Below, one piece after another: positions 28,123 through 37,697 of a DNA stretch of 64,000 nt; position 1 is the stretch's first letter; the number at the start of each line of letters is the position of its first letter. The translations under genes were made by a program, and so were the position numbers. The notes beneath the pieces were generated by a model. That model did not search any database. It was not told where the DNA came from and saw only the letters and a list, made by a program, of their open reading frames with translations. The DNA comes from Gaiellasilicea sp963730405 (lineage in GTDB: Bacteria > Actinomycetota > Thermoleophilia > Gaiellales > Gaiellaceae), in NCBI GenBank assembly GCA_963730405.1, contig CAVSRW010000014.1, forward strand, positions 1 to 64,000. Reading direction: 5' to 3'.

Positions 28123-28860
28123 ATGGGCGCGACGACGCCAGCGCGGGGCCGGCTCGTCTACGTCGGACACGCCACCGTTCTCGTCGAGCTGGACGGCGTC
28201 CGCATCCTCACGGACCCCGTGCTCCGCAACCGGGTCCTCCACCTGCGCCGGCGCGTGCCCCCGCCCGAGCCGCTGGGCGATCTGGGCGCGATCCTGATCT
28301 CACACGTCCACTACGACCACCTCGACATGCCCTCGCTGAAGTCGCTGAGCATCGAAGTACCGGTGGTCGCCCCGTGGGGCACGCGCCGGGCGTTTCGCCG
28401 CTTTCGCGACGTCCGAGAGCTACGCGTCGGCGAGGAGACCCGGCTCGGCGACGTCACCGTGCGTGCCGTGCCGGCTGTGCACGAGAGCGCGCGGCTTCCC
28501 TTCCAGCCCTCGCTGGCACTCGGATACGTGGTTTCGGGCTCCCGTTCCGTCTACTTCGCCGGCGACACGGATCTGTTCGCCGGAATGGCGGACATCGCGG
28601 ACGACCTCGATGTCGCGCTCGTGCCTGTTGCAGGCTGGGGGCCGAAGGTCGGTCCGGGCCACCTCGACCCCGCCCGCGCGGCGCGCGCAGTGCGGCTGCT
28701 CGAGCCGCGGATTGCGGTTCCGATCCACTGGGGGACGCTCTCGACGCTTCGCGCGCGCCCGTCGCCCGAGCCGCCGCTCGAGTTCCGCCGGCTCACGGCC
28801 GAACTCGCGCCGCTGGTGGACGTCCGCATCCTGGAGCCAGGCGCGTCGCTCGACTTCTAG
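28123..28860 (+). CDS. metallo-beta-lactamase-fold hydrolase (UPF0173/UlaG-like)
   Basis: About 245 aa. GHATVLVELDGVRILTDP, the metal site HVHYDHLDM, FAGDTDLFAGM and a late IHWGT identify the UlaG/NAPE-PLD-like branch. It hydrolyses an ester or phosphodiester; substrate unknown. ATG at 28123 preferred, because ATG at 28084 falls in the dyad. Confidence 0.82.
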   Translation: MGATTPARGRLVYVGHATVLVELDGVRILTDPVLRNRVLHLRRRVPPPEPLGDLGAILISHVHYDHLDMPSLKSLSIEVPVVAPWGTRRAFRRFRDVRELRVGEETRLGDVTVRAVPAVHESARLPFQPSLALGYVVSGSRSVYFAGDTDLFAGMADIADDLDVALVPVAGWGPKVGPGHLDPARAARAVRLLEPRIAVPIHWGTLSTLRARPSPEPPLEFRRLTAELAPLVDVRILEPGASLDF

Positions 28861-28957
28861 AGCCGGGAGGGCGCCGGGAGACCGTGGGAAGTTGCGCTGG
28901 CCACGTACGACACCTAGCCTGAGGTCAGCCACGGGGGTCGGAAGAGGGGGATACGCC

Positions 28958-31261
28958 TTGCCGGAACGTGCCGTCAGGCGGGCGAAGGACAAACGCTCCG
29001 CAGAGCATCAGCAGCAGTCGGCCTTCGAGCCGATGCGGGCAAAGCTGGACCCACCCGGCGAACGGCCGGGCCTCGTGCCGCGCCCGCGCATCGTCGACCG
29101 CCTCGCCCGAGCCGGCAAGAACCGTTTTGTCACCGTGATCGCCCCGCCCGGATACGGAAAGACCACGGCCCTCGCCCAGTGGGCGAGCACAGACTCCCGC
29201 CGCTTCGCCTGGCTGTCGCTCGACAGCCGCGACAACGATCCCGTCGTCCTCCTCTCGTACGTCGCGGAGGCGCTGAACGAGGACGGCTCGATCGACGCCC
29301 AGGTGTTCAGGGCATTGCGAGCCCCAGGCGGGTCACTCTGGACGAACGGGCTGCCGCAGCTCGGCGCAACGCTGGCCGCCCGCGAGGAGCCGATCGTCCT
29401 CGTCCTCGACGACGTCCACGTGCTCCAGGACACCCAGAGCCTCGACGCGCTGGCGGAGCTCGCGAGGCATGTGCCGCCGGGCTCGCAGATCGTCTTCTCG
29501 GGCCGCTCCGAGCCCCGTTTCGGCCTGGCGCGGATGCGCGTCGACCGCGACCTCCACGAGGTCGACGCGCCGGCGCTCGCGCTCAACGACGACGAGGCCG
29601 AGGCGCTGCTCGGCGCCGCCGGTGCCGACCTGACGCGGACAGAGGCTTCCGAGCTCAACCGGCATGCGGAGGGATGGGCTGCCGGCCTGTATCTCGCGGC
29701 GCTCTCGATCGCGAAAGGCTCCTCGGTCGCCACGTTCGACGGCAGCGACCGGTTCGTGACGGACTACCTGCGCGCGGAGGAGCTCTGCCAGGTGGATCAG
29801 GAGAGGGTCGACTTCCTCCTCCGCAGCGCCGCGCTCGAAACGATGTCCGGGCCGCTCTGCGACGCCGCGCTGGGGCGGACAGGCTCGACGGTGATGCTCG
29901 AGCAGCTCGAGAGCGAGAACCTGTTCGTTGTCTCACTCGACAACAGCAGGACGTGGTTCCGGTACCACTACCTCTTCCGCGAGATGCTCCTGTCCGAGCT
30001 CGAGCGGCAGCACCCTGGCGACGTCGCCGGACTGCGGCAGCGGGCGGCTGCCTGGTGCGAGGAGCGCGGAATGTTCGAGGACGCGATCGAGTACGCGTCT
30101 GCCGCGGAGGACACGACCACCTATGCCCGCCTCGTCACGGCGAGCGCCTTCGACTTCTTCCGCGCCGGCCGCGTCACGACCGTCGAGCGCTGGCTGGCGC
30201 CCTTCGACGACCGGAAGCTGCTGGCCGAGAACCCGGAGATCGCAGTGCTGGGGGCGTGGCTGCACGCTCTGCGCGGCCGCCCGGCGCCCGCCGAGCGCTG
30301 GGCCCTGTCGCTCGACGAGGGCGATCGCACGCGCACGATGGTCGACGGGAGCAGCGCCGAAGCGTGGGCCGCGACGGTCCGCGCCCTGCTCTGCCGCGAC
30401 GGGATCGAGCAGATGCAGCGGGATGCCGTCACCGCCGTCGACGGCCTTTCGGCGACGAGCCCACTTCGACCTGCATCGCTGCTGCTCGCCGGCATCGCGA
30501 CCTTGCTCCTCGAGGAAGAGGGCGCGGAGAGGGTCTTCGAGCAGGCGGCGGATGCCGCGACGGCCGAGGGCTCGGTCTGGGCGGGTCTCGTGGCCCGCTC
30601 CGAGCTCGCCCTCCTGGCTCTGCACCGCGGCGACTTCACGACTGCCGCCGCCGAGTCGACGCTGGCACGCGAGTTCCTCGAGGAGTCAGGCTCGACCGAC
30701 TACGTGATGACCGCGATCGACCACGCCGTAACGGCGCGGCTCGCGATCGCGCAGGGCAAGGGCGCACGAGCCCGGCAGGCGCTCGCCGCCGCACATCGGC
30801 TACGGCCCATGCTCACGCACGCCCTCCCGTGGTTCTCGGTCCAGGTGCTGCTCGAGCTGTCCGCGGCCCATCTGGAGCTTGGTGATCCCCGCGGGGCCAC
30901 GACGCTGTGCCACGAGGCGACGGCGATCCTCAGGCGCCGGCCGCGGCTCGGCATGCTCGCCGCGCGTGCGGACGCGGTCCGCGACCACATTCCCGCCACG
31001 GCGGACGCGTCGTCCGGCTGGGCGGCGACCCTGACAGCAGCCGAGCTCAGGCTGTTGCCACTCCTGACGACGCACCTCTCGTTCCGCGAGATCGCCGAGC
31101 GGCTGTTCGTCTCGCGGAACACGGTGAAGACGCAGGCGATCTCGATCTACCGCAAGCTCGACGCCTCCAGCCGCAGCGAGGCGATCGAGCGAGCGGTCGT
31201 CCTGGGACTCGTCGACGCCGCTCCGGCGTCGCGCTCCGGGGATTTCACCCGCTCAGGATGA
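28958..31261 (+). CDS. MalT-type LuxR regulator with AAA ATPase (LAL family)
   Basis: About 767 aa from TTG at 28958 (preceded by GAGGGGG). Walker A APPGYGKTT near residues 62-70, Walker B VLVLDDVH near 148, a winged-helix/TPR-like middle of about 450 residues and a C-terminal LuxR helix-turn-helix (LSFREIAERLFVSRNTVKTQ). Such proteins are ATP- and inducer-dependent activators. It is central to a region where a 17-bp dyad recurs; whether it binds that site is inference. Confidence 0.88.
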   Translation: MPERAVRRAKDKRSAEHQQQSAFEPMRAKLDPPGERPGLVPRPRIVDRLARAGKNRFVTVIAPPGYGKTTALAQWASTDSRRFAWLSLDSRDNDPVVLLSYVAEALNEDGSIDAQVFRALRAPGGSLWTNGLPQLGATLAAREEPIVLVLDDVHVLQDTQSLDALAELARHVPPGSQIVFSGRSEPRFGLARMRVDRDLHEVDAPALALNDDEAEALLGAAGADLTRTEASELNRHAEGWAAGLYLAALSIAKGSSVATFDGSDRFVTDYLRAEELCQVDQERVDFLLRSAALETMSGPLCDAALGRTGSTVMLEQLESENLFVVSLDNSRTWFRYHYLFREMLLSELERQHPGDVAGLRQRAAAWCEERGMFEDAIEYASAAEDTTTYARLVTASAFDFFRAGRVTTVERWLAPFDDRKLLAENPEIAVLGAWLHALRGRPAPAERWALSLDEGDRTRTMVDGSSAEAWAATVRALLCRDGIEQMQRDAVTAVDGLSATSPLRPASLLLAGIATLLLEEEGAERVFEQAADAATAEGSVWAGLVARSELALLALHRGDFTTAAAESTLAREFLEESGSTDYVMTAIDHAVTARLAIAQGKGARARQALAAAHRLRPMLTHALPWFSVQVLLELSAAHLELGDPRGATTLCHEATAILRRRPRLGMLAARADAVRDHIPATADASSGWAATLTAAELRLLPLLTTHLSFREIAERLFVSRNTVKTQAISIYRKLDASSRSEAIERAVVLGLVDAAPASRSGDFTRSG
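31245..31261. promoter_or_regulatory. 17-bp dyad TCACCCGCTCAGGATGA
   Basis: Copy of TCAYNC-N5-GNRTGA that ends with the stop codon of the MalT-type regulator and lies 43 bp before the next gene. Confidence 0.45.
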
Positions 31262-31304
31262 TGTTCCGAAACGCTCGGGAGCGTCGAATGCAGCTAGGCA
31301 ACCC

Positions 31305-31652
31305 GTGGACGAGTACAAGCTCACGCTCCGCCGCCTGGCAGTGCGCGACGACCGCTACATCGACGCGCTGCTGAGCGAGGAGCACGCCAACGTAACTCTC
31401 GCCGGCATCGACGCCCGTTCGCACGCGCTCGTGCGGGTCGCGGCGCTGATCGCGATGGACGCGGCGCCGCCGTCATACATGAGCGCGGTCAACGCGGGGC
31501 TGCACGCGGGCGCCTCTCACGAGGAGATCGTCGGCACGCTGATCGCCGTCCTGCCGCTCGTCGGCGTCGCACGCGTCGTGGCCGCCGCCCCGAACCTCGG
31601 GCTCGCACTCGGCTACGACGTGGCCGAGGCGCTCGAGGTCAACGGCTCGTAG
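31305..31652 (+). CDS. carboxymuconolactone decarboxylase/AhpD-like protein
   Basis: 115 aa. The all-helical AhpD/CMD fold is suggested by DARSHALVRVAALIAMDA and GASHEEIVGTLIAVLPLVG. The CxxC of peroxidase-type AhpD is absent, so a redox role is doubtful. GTG start with no clear ribosome site. Short gap to the regulator upstream. Confidence 0.72.
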   Translation: MDEYKLTLRRLAVRDDRYIDALLSEEHANVTLAGIDARSHALVRVAALIAMDAAPPSYMSAVNAGLHAGASHEEIVGTLIAVLPLVGVARVVAAAPNLGLALGYDVAEALEVNGS

Positions 31653-31676
31653 CGGATTCGCTGGAGAGCACGCCCG

Positions 31677-34028
31677 CTACTGCCGGGCCATCGCGACGCG
31701 CATCCGCTCCTCGGCCGTGATCAGATGATCCGCGTCCTCGGCCGCGGCGTCGGTGTCGATCTGCACCCAGCGCACCTTGCCCGTGAACTCGCTGTCCTTG
31801 GAGCCGTAGTCATCGCTCACCGGCGTCGCGCTGTCGGAGCCGACGTCGGTCGTCTCGTCGGCGGAGAAGAGCATCGGCACGGTTCCGTCGACCCGGCCGC
31901 TGCCGACCTGCTCGCCGTCGAGGAAGAGCGCTATGCCGCCGCCCTTCCCGAGGCCGCCGCCGTCGTAGGTGAACTCCATCCGCACCTGGTGCTCGCCGGC
32001 GGGGATCTCGCCGTCCCCGTAGACCTTGAACCGCTGCAGGCCGAAGAGGTTGTAGCAGTACGCCGGCTTGCCGTCCTTGACGTAGAGCGAGAAGCCGCCG
32101 AAGGCACCGCCCTGGGCGATGAGCACTCCCTCCGCGCCACCCTCGGGCACGTCGATCTCGGCCGTGATTGAGAAGGACTTGTTCTTGTTCACGACGACGG
32201 AGTTCTCGGACAACCGCCCCATGGAACCGAACAGCAGCTGCGAGTTGCCGCGCACGAGCTGAGGCCGGCCCGCCATGTCGGCGTTGAAGCGCTCGTACCT
32301 CCGGTCGTCGAGCGGCAGCACGTTGTACTTGCCCGCCTCGATGAGGAACAGGCGCTGGAGCTCGCGGAGCTTGTCCGGGTTGTCGGCAGCCAGGTCGTAC
32401 GCCTGCGTCCAGTCGTCCGGCCCGTAGAGCTCCCAGACGTCGTCGTCGAACGCCGGCATCTCGGTCCCCACCCACGGGATGCTGTGCCGCGTCACTGCGG
32501 TCCAGCCTTCGTGGTAGATGCCGCGGTTGCAGAACATCTCGAAGTACTGCGTCGTGTGGCGATCTGCCGCCGTGACGTCGTCGAACGTGTACGCCATCGA
32601 GACGCCTTCGAGCGGCCGCTGCTGCACCCCGTTGACGCTGAGCGGCGCCGGCAGACCGGCTGCCTCGAGCACGGTCGGCGCGACGTCGATCACGTGGTGG
32701 AACTGCGAGCGGATCTCGCCCTTCGCCTTGATCCCGTTCGGCCAGTGCACGATCGTGCCGTTGCGCGTCCCGCCCCAGTGCGACGCGACCTGCTTCGTCC
32801 ACTGATAGGGCGTGTCCATCGCATGCGCCCAGCCGACCGCGTAGTGGTTGTAGGCCTCGGGCGTGCCGAACTCGTCGATCTTCGAGACCATGAACTCCGT
32901 CGTCTCGAGGCCGAACGCGCCGTTGAGCACGACGAGCTCGTTGAAGCAGCCGGTCGGCGTGCCCTCGGCGGAGGCGCCGTTGTCGCCGATGATGTAGTAG
33001 ACGAGCGTGTTCTCGAGGATCGCGAGCTCGCCGAGCGCGTCGAGCAGCCGGCCGACGTGGTGGTCGGTGTGCTCGAGGAATCCCGCGTAGACCTCCATCT
33101 GGCGCGCGAGCACCGGCTTCAGGTCGTCGGGCATGTCGTCCCATGCCGGGATCTCGTCAGGGCGCTCGGTGAGCTCCGCCTCGGGCGGGATCACGCCGAG
33201 CTGCTTCTGCTTCGCGAACGTCCGCTCGCGCAGCGCGTCCCAGCCGTCGTCGAACGTGCCCTTGTACTTGTCCGACCACTCCGGCCGCACGTGGTGCGGG
33301 GCGTGGGTGGCGCCCGGCGCGTAATAGACGAAGAAGGGCTTGTCGGGCATCAAGGCCTTCTGCTGGGAGATCCAGTCGATTGCGCGGTCGGTCATGTCCT
33401 CGGTGAAGTGGTAGCCCTCCTCGGGCGTCCGGTCCGGCTCGATGGGCACAGTGTCCTGATAGATCGCCGGCGCGTACTGGTTCGTCTCGCCGCCGACGAA
33501 GCCGTAGAAGTGCTCGAAGCCGGAGCCGGTCGGCCAGGCGGTGAACGGCCCCATCGGGCTCGTCTCCCAGACCGGCACCTCGTGGCACTTGCCGAACTGC
33601 GCCGTCGAGTAGCCGTTCAGCTTGAGCGTCTCGGCCAGCGGCGCGCAGGTGTTCGGCCGGATCGAGTTGTAGCCGGGCGCCGAGGTCGCGATCTCGGTGA
33701 TCCCGCCCATCCCGACCGAGTGGTGGTTCCGCCCCGTGAGCAGAGCCTGGCGCGTCGGCGAGCAGAGCGCGGTCGTGTGGAAGCGGTTGTACTTGAGGCC
33801 GTTGGCCGCGAGTCGTTCGGCGTTCGGTGTGTTGATCGGCCCGCCGAAGGCGCTCGACGCGGCGAAGCCGACGTCGTCGAGGAGCACGACGAGGACGTTG
33901 GGGGCGCCCTCCGGCGGACGCAGCGGCTCGATCGGTGAGAACGAGGTGGCGGGGTCCTTGGCGTCGTACGTCGTCAGGCCGGGCGGCGTGACGTCGGGGA
34001 TCGGCAGGTTCGCGCGCTGGACGGCCAT
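31677..34028 (-). CDS. arylsulfatase (type I, formylglycine-dependent)
   Basis: 783 aa. VLLDDVGF (metal Asp51/Asp52) and CSPTRQALLTGR with Cys89, the residue converted to formylglycine (C-x-P-x-R), define a type I sulfatase. GDNGASAEG supplies further metal ligands. The last 200 residues are a beta-sandwich often found in large bacterial arylsulfatases. No signal peptide. The maturase (38304) and a SulP permease (39962) are nearby, giving a sulfate-scavenging set. Confidence 0.92.
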   Translation of the reverse strand: MAVQRANLPIPDVTPPGLTTYDAKDPATSFSPIEPLRPPEGAPNVLVVLLDDVGFAASSAFGGPINTPNAERLAANGLKYNRFHTTALCSPTRQALLTGRNHHSVGMGGITEIATSAPGYNSIRPNTCAPLAETLKLNGYSTAQFGKCHEVPVWETSPMGPFTAWPTGSGFEHFYGFVGGETNQYAPAIYQDTVPIEPDRTPEEGYHFTEDMTDRAIDWISQQKALMPDKPFFVYYAPGATHAPHHVRPEWSDKYKGTFDDGWDALRERTFAKQKQLGVIPPEAELTERPDEIPAWDDMPDDLKPVLARQMEVYAGFLEHTDHHVGRLLDALGELAILENTLVYYIIGDNGASAEGTPTGCFNELVVLNGAFGLETTEFMVSKIDEFGTPEAYNHYAVGWAHAMDTPYQWTKQVASHWGGTRNGTIVHWPNGIKAKGEIRSQFHHVIDVAPTVLEAAGLPAPLSVNGVQQRPLEGVSMAYTFDDVTAADRHTTQYFEMFCNRGIYHEGWTAVTRHSIPWVGTEMPAFDDDVWELYGPDDWTQAYDLAADNPDKLRELQRLFLIEAGKYNVLPLDDRRYERFNADMAGRPQLVRGNSQLLFGSMGRLSENSVVVNKNKSFSITAEIDVPEGGAEGVLIAQGGAFGGFSLYVKDGKPAYCYNLFGLQRFKVYGDGEIPAGEHQVRMEFTYDGGGLGKGGGIALFLDGEQVGSGRVDGTVPMLFSADETTDVGSDSATPVSDDYGSKDSEFTGKVRWVQIDTDAAAEDADHLITAEERMRVAMARQ

Positions 34029-34084
34029 CGTTCCTCCTCGTCAGGGTCTCCCGGCCACTCTCTGCACAGCGCGCCGCGGGGGCA

Positions 34085-34101
34085 TCGTGCGAAGCGGATG
34101 A
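34085..34101. promoter_or_regulatory. partial dyad TCGTGCGAAGCGGATGA
   Basis: Right arm matches the repeated dyad (GGATGATGT as at 34861); left arm is degenerate. Lies between the divergent sulfatase (34028) and ZIP gene (34139). Confidence 0.35.
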
Positions 34102-34138
34102 TGTGGCGGCTCAGGGCGCGCCGCAGGATGGATGACCC

Positions 34139-34837
34139 ATGCTCGAGGCCTTCGCACTCGGTCTGCTCGGAGCGTCGTCGCTCCTGCTCGCCGGGCTCGT
34201 CGCCTGCTGGGTCGACGTGCCCAAGCGGCTCGTCGGGATCCTCGCCGGCTTCGGCGCCGGTGCGCTGATCGCGGCGATCTCCTTCGACCTCGTCGTCGAA
34301 GCCGAAGACGCACTCGAGTTCTGGCAGTTCGGCCTCTGGATGCTGATCGGCGTCGCGGTCTTCCTCGTCGCCGACCGCTTCGTCGAGAGCCGCTTCGGCA
34401 GCGCCGGGGTGGGTGGCGCGATGGGCATCGTCGTCGGCTCGGTCGTCGACGGCGTGCCCGAGTCCGTGATCTTCGGGATCCAGATCGGCACCGCCTTCCC
34501 GATCAGCCTCAGCTTCCTCGCGGCGGTCTTCGTCTCGAACATCCCGCAGAGCATCGCGCCGTCCGCCGACCTGAGCGCGGCGGGCTGGAGCGCGCGGCGC
34601 GTCGGGATGCTCTGGTTCTGGGTCGTCCTGGCCTGCGGTGTGGCGGCCGTGGTGGGGTTCCTGCTGACCGACGCCAGCTCGGCCGCCCAGGGCGGCAGGA
34701 TGGCGGCGCTCGCAGCGGGCGGCCTGCTCGCGATGCTGACGAACTCGCTGATGCCGTTCGCGTTCGAGCGCGGCGGCGCGCTCGCCGGCGCCGCAACGGC
34801 AGTCGGCTTCTGCGTCTCGCTGCTCGGCAGCGGCTGA
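34139..34837 (+). CDS. ZIP family metal transporter
   Basis: 232 aa, paralogue of the gene at 23694: GFGAGALIAAISFDLVVEAED and VDGVPESVIFGIQIG occupy the metal-site helices. About seven spans. The start ATG immediately follows GGATGACCC with no strong ribosome site. Confidence 0.8.
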   Translation: MLEAFALGLLGASSLLLAGLVACWVDVPKRLVGILAGFGAGALIAAISFDLVVEAEDALEFWQFGLWMLIGVAVFLVADRFVESRFGSAGVGGAMGIVVGSVVDGVPESVIFGIQIGTAFPISLSFLAAVFVSNIPQSIAPSADLSAAGWSARRVGMLWFWVVLACGVAAVVGFLLTDASSAAQGGRMAALAAGGLLAMLTNSLMPFAFERGGALAGAATAVGFCVSLLGSG

Positions 34838-34850
34838 ACCGACGCGGGAA

Positions 34851-34867
34851 TCACACCGATCGGATGA
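34851..34867. promoter_or_regulatory. 17-bp dyad TCACACCGATCGGATGA
   Basis: Copy of TCAYNC-N5-GNRTGA, centre CGATCG, 61 bp before the DUF4239-like gene at 34929. Confidence 0.55.
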
Positions 34868-34928
34868 TGTCCGTGCCGCCACGGCAGGGCGAAGCTGGAT
34901 CGGTGGCGACTACGAGCACGACCGGGAC

Positions 34929-35753
34929 GTGAACCTCGCTTGGGGAGCTCTGATCGTCGCCGCGACGGCAGGTGCGGGGATCGCCGCGATGCTGTTCGTG
35001 CGGCGCCGAGCGCCCGAGGGCAGTTACTTCTCGGACGGCGACCGCGCCTCGGGCGTCTTCGGCGTCCTGGCGACCGGCTTCTCCGTGCTGCTCGGCTTCA
35101 TCGTCTTTCTGGCCTTCACGAGCTACGACGAGTCGCGCCTGGGCGCGGAGCAGGAGGCGCTCGTCCTCCAGCAACAGGTCGAGACGGCGCAGTTCTTCCC
35201 GGCGACGATGGCCCAGGAGCTGACCGGCAAGCTGATCTGCTACGGGCGCTCGGTCGTGCACGACGAGTGGCCGCTGGCGGAGTCGGGGACAGCGGCCGAC
35301 GAGGTCAACCCGTGGGGCGTCGAGCTCTTCCGGACCGTGGTCTCGTTCCAGCCGGAAACGGCGAAGGACGAAGCCGCGTACGGCAAGTGGCTCGACCAGA
35401 CCTCCGAACGCGAGAGCGCCAGGATCGACCGCATGCACGGCGCCGTCGGCGTCATCCCGACGCCACTCTGGATCGTCCTGATCCTCCTCTCCAGTGTGAT
35501 CTTCGTCTTCATGCTCTTCTTCGCCGACTCTGCCGAGCGGGCCAGGACGCAGGCGCTCCTGATGGGCTCGGTGGCGACCGTGGTCGCGTCCCTGCTGCTG
35601 TTGATCAACTTCCTCGACAACCCGCTCACAGCCGGGGTCGGCGGAGTCAAGCCGGTGGCGATGGAGCGTGCGCTGGAGGTGATCGACGAGGCGCTGGCCG
35701 ACGCCGACCGCGAGGTCGAGGCACCCTGCAACACGCTCGGCCGGCGGGTTTGA
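34929..35753 (+). CDS. DUF4239-like membrane protein
   Basis: 274 aa. Spans at about 4-24 and 45-65, a soluble helical region (about 70-175) with GTAADEVNPWG, then two more spans near 180-225. Matches the DUF4239 (bestrophin-like) layout. GTG start. Three bases separate it from the next gene, so an operon of two. Confidence 0.65.
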   Translation: MNLAWGALIVAATAGAGIAAMLFVRRRAPEGSYFSDGDRASGVFGVLATGFSVLLGFIVFLAFTSYDESRLGAEQEALVLQQQVETAQFFPATMAQELTGKLICYGRSVVHDEWPLAESGTAADEVNPWGVELFRTVVSFQPETAKDEAAYGKWLDQTSERESARIDRMHGAVGVIPTPLWIVLILLSSVIFVFMLFFADSAERARTQALLMGSVATVVASLLLLINFLDNPLTAGVGGVKPVAMERALEVIDEALADADREVEAPCNTLGRRV

Positions 35754-35756
35754 GCA

Positions 35757-36380
35757 ATGGCCCGCACTGACCGGATCGAGCTCGCCGCCGCCGTCCTGCT
35801 CGCCGTGGCCGCGGTCACGACCGCATGGAGCAGCTATCAGGCGAGCCGCTGGAACGGCGAGCAGGCCAAGACCGCGGCCTCGGTGAACAAGACGCGGATC
35901 GCCGCAGCGCGCGCCGCCGACCTGGCCAGCAGCCAGACCCAGGTCGACATCGCCACGTTCATCCAGTGGGTGGACGCCTACGCGCAGCAGGAGGCAGACC
36001 TGGCGAGCTTCTACCGGGAGCGCTTCCGGGCGGAGTTCAAGCCCGCGTTCGACGCGTGGATCGCCACTCGGCCGCTGCGGACGCCGGGCGCTCCGCCGAC
36101 GCCGTTCGCGATGCCCGAGTACCGCCTCGAGGCGGCCGCCGACGCCGCGCGCCTCGACGCCGAGGCCGAGGTGCTCGCGGCTCAGGTCCGAAGCTACATC
36201 CAGCGCTCGTCGAACTACGTGCTCGGCGTCGTCCTCTGTGCCGTCGCGCTCTTCTTCGCCGGCATCAGCACGAAGCTCGCCTCGCCCAGACTCCGGCTGG
36301 GGATGGTCGGCCTCGGCTGGCTCGTGTTCGTGGTGGCGGTCGCTTGGATCGCGACCTCGCCCGTCAGCATCGCCATCTGA
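35757..36380 (+). CDS. DUF4337-like membrane protein
   Basis: 207 aa. N-terminal span with AVLLAVAAVTTAWSSYQASRWNGEQA, a helical soluble middle, two C-terminal spans. The WSSYQA-x-W start is typical of DUF4337-like proteins. Likely cotranscribed with the DUF4239-like gene. Confidence 0.65.
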   Translation: MARTDRIELAAAVLLAVAAVTTAWSSYQASRWNGEQAKTAASVNKTRIAAARAADLASSQTQVDIATFIQWVDAYAQQEADLASFYRERFRAEFKPAFDAWIATRPLRTPGAPPTPFAMPEYRLEAAADAARLDAEAEVLAAQVRSYIQRSSNYVLGVVLCAVALFFAGISTKLASPRLRLGMVGLGWLVFVVAVAWIATSPVSIAI

Positions 36381-36386
36381 CGAGGA

Positions 36387-36944
36387 TCACTCGGAGACGG
36401 ACTCGCAGTCGTCCGAGGTCTCGAAGGCGTCCGCCAGCTCTCCGCCGGGCTCGACCTGCTGGAGCTCCCGGAACGTGTCCTCGAGCTGCTGGCCCATCAG
36501 CGCCACCGTGCTCGCAATCGACGACGCGGCCTCGATCGCGCCCTCCACGCCTTCGGCCCCTCCCGCAGCGGAACGGATGTCCTCCCTGTTCTGGTCCATG
36601 TCCTCTGCGAGCTGGTCGAGCGTCTCCTGCGCCTCCTGGCCGCCCTCGGTCTCGAGCGGCTCGAGATCGCGGAGGTCGTCGACGAACGTCTCCGTAGCCT
36701 CCTCGAGGTCGTCGGCGGCGCCCTCGAGATCCTCTCTCGTGGTGGCGCCGGACCGGAGCGACTCCCCGGTCGCGGTGACAGCGTCGCGCCAGTCGGTGAA
36801 GGCGCTGCAGACGCCGTTCGCCCAGTCCTCGGTCGTGCTCTCGTCGTCGCCGCCGCAGCCTGCCGCGAGCACCGCGACCGCGAGGACGGCGGCCACACGC
36901 CGGACGGCTGCACCGCTCCGTCCGCCGTGTGGCCTCGTGAACAC
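36387..36944 (-). CDS. lipoprotein of an actinobacterial envelope family
   Basis: 185 aa. Lipobox LAAGC with Cys30, then an acidic, coiled-coil-like domain with EDWANGVCSAFTDWRDAV and a late Cys (DDCESVSE). The W-C-W arrangement and late Cys are shared with the frameshifted protein at 15773. Probably anchored outside the membrane. Function unknown. Heads or joins the minus-strand set 38102-36387. Confidence 0.7.
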   Translation of the reverse strand: MFTRPHGGRSGAAVRRVAAVLAVAVLAAGCGGDDESTTEDWANGVCSAFTDWRDAVTATGESLRSGATTREDLEGAADDLEEATETFVDDLRDLEPLETEGGQEAQETLDQLAEDMDQNREDIRSAAGGAEGVEGAIEAASSIASTVALMGQQLEDTFRELQQVEPGGELADAFETSDDCESVSE

Positions 36945-36946
36945 CC

Positions 36947-37234
36947 TCAGACCCCGAGGATCTGCTTCTTCTTCGCCTCGAACTCCTCGGGCGTGAGGAT
37001 GCCCTGGTCGCGAAGCTGGGCGAGCCGCGTCAGCTCCGCCATGTACTCCGGCTCGGCCGGCTGGGCCGCCGCGGCGGCGGCCTCGTACTGCGCCTGCTGG
37101 TCGTTGTACGCCTGAGCGTCCTGCGCGTCGTATTTCTGCTGCTGGCGGTGCCGCACGGCTCCCGCTGTGCCCGCCACGACAGCGGTCGTCGCCGCCGCTC
37201 TGACGAGGCCTGGGCCTCTCCGTCGCATCATCAT
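36947..37234 (-). CDS. SHOCT domain protein
   Basis: 95 aa. Basic N-terminus with a short hydrophobic stretch (AAATTAVVAGTAGAV), a Q/A/Y-rich linker and a C-terminal SHOCT motif LAQLRDQGILTPEEFEAKKKQIL. Three bases from the lipoprotein gene. Role unknown. Confidence 0.75.
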   Translation of the reverse strand: MMMRRRGPGLVRAAATTAVVAGTAGAVRHRQQQKYDAQDAQAYNDQQAQYEAAAAAAQPAEPEYMAELTRLAQLRDQGILTPEEFEAKKKQILGV

Positions 37235-37250
37235 CGTCGGTCTCCTCTCT

Positions 37251-37682
37251 CTATGCCTCGGCGAGGACGGCGTCGCGCGCCGCCTGGACGACCTCGTGCG
37301 GGATCCGCTGGAAGTCGACCAGGATGCCGCCTGCGTTGCGGAGCGCGTCCGCGACGTTGCGCGCCCAGACGTTCTCCCAGACGAGCAGCGCCGCCGACGT
37401 GTCGGGGTCGAGCTTCTCGCCCGTGCTCATCAGGTCGTCCTCGTTGAGGAGGCCGTTGACCTCGACGCCCATGTCCTCGAATGCCTTCTTCACCTCGGGG
37501 TCGAGGTCGAGGAGCTCGAAAGCGACGACCTCCCCCGCGGCGTTCTTGCCCACGAACGCGAGGTCGATGATGCGGATCGTCCCGTTCTCCACCAGGTCGG
37601 CCAGAGCGGGGACGATCTCGCCCTTGAACTGGTTTCCCGGGAACGCGACGATCAGATAGTCGACCGGGCCTAGCTCCTTCAT
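37251..37682 (-). CDS. DUF1269/DUF6325-like protein
   Basis: 143 aa soluble protein. GPVDYLIVAFPGNQFKGEI, IRIIDLAFVGKNAAGEV and WENVWARNVADALRNAGG match the DUF1269/DUF6325 family seen beside SHOCT and PLDc_N genes in actinobacteria. Between two SHOCT genes on the same strand, so part of that unit. Confidence 0.75.
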   Translation of the reverse strand: MKELGPVDYLIVAFPGNQFKGEIVPALADLVENGTIRIIDLAFVGKNAAGEVVAFELLDLDPEVKKAFEDMGVEVNGLLNEDDLMSTGEKLDPDTSAALLVWENVWARNVADALRNAGGILVDFQRIPHEVVQAARDAVLAEA

Positions 37683-37697
37683 GTCGCTCTCCTCTCG

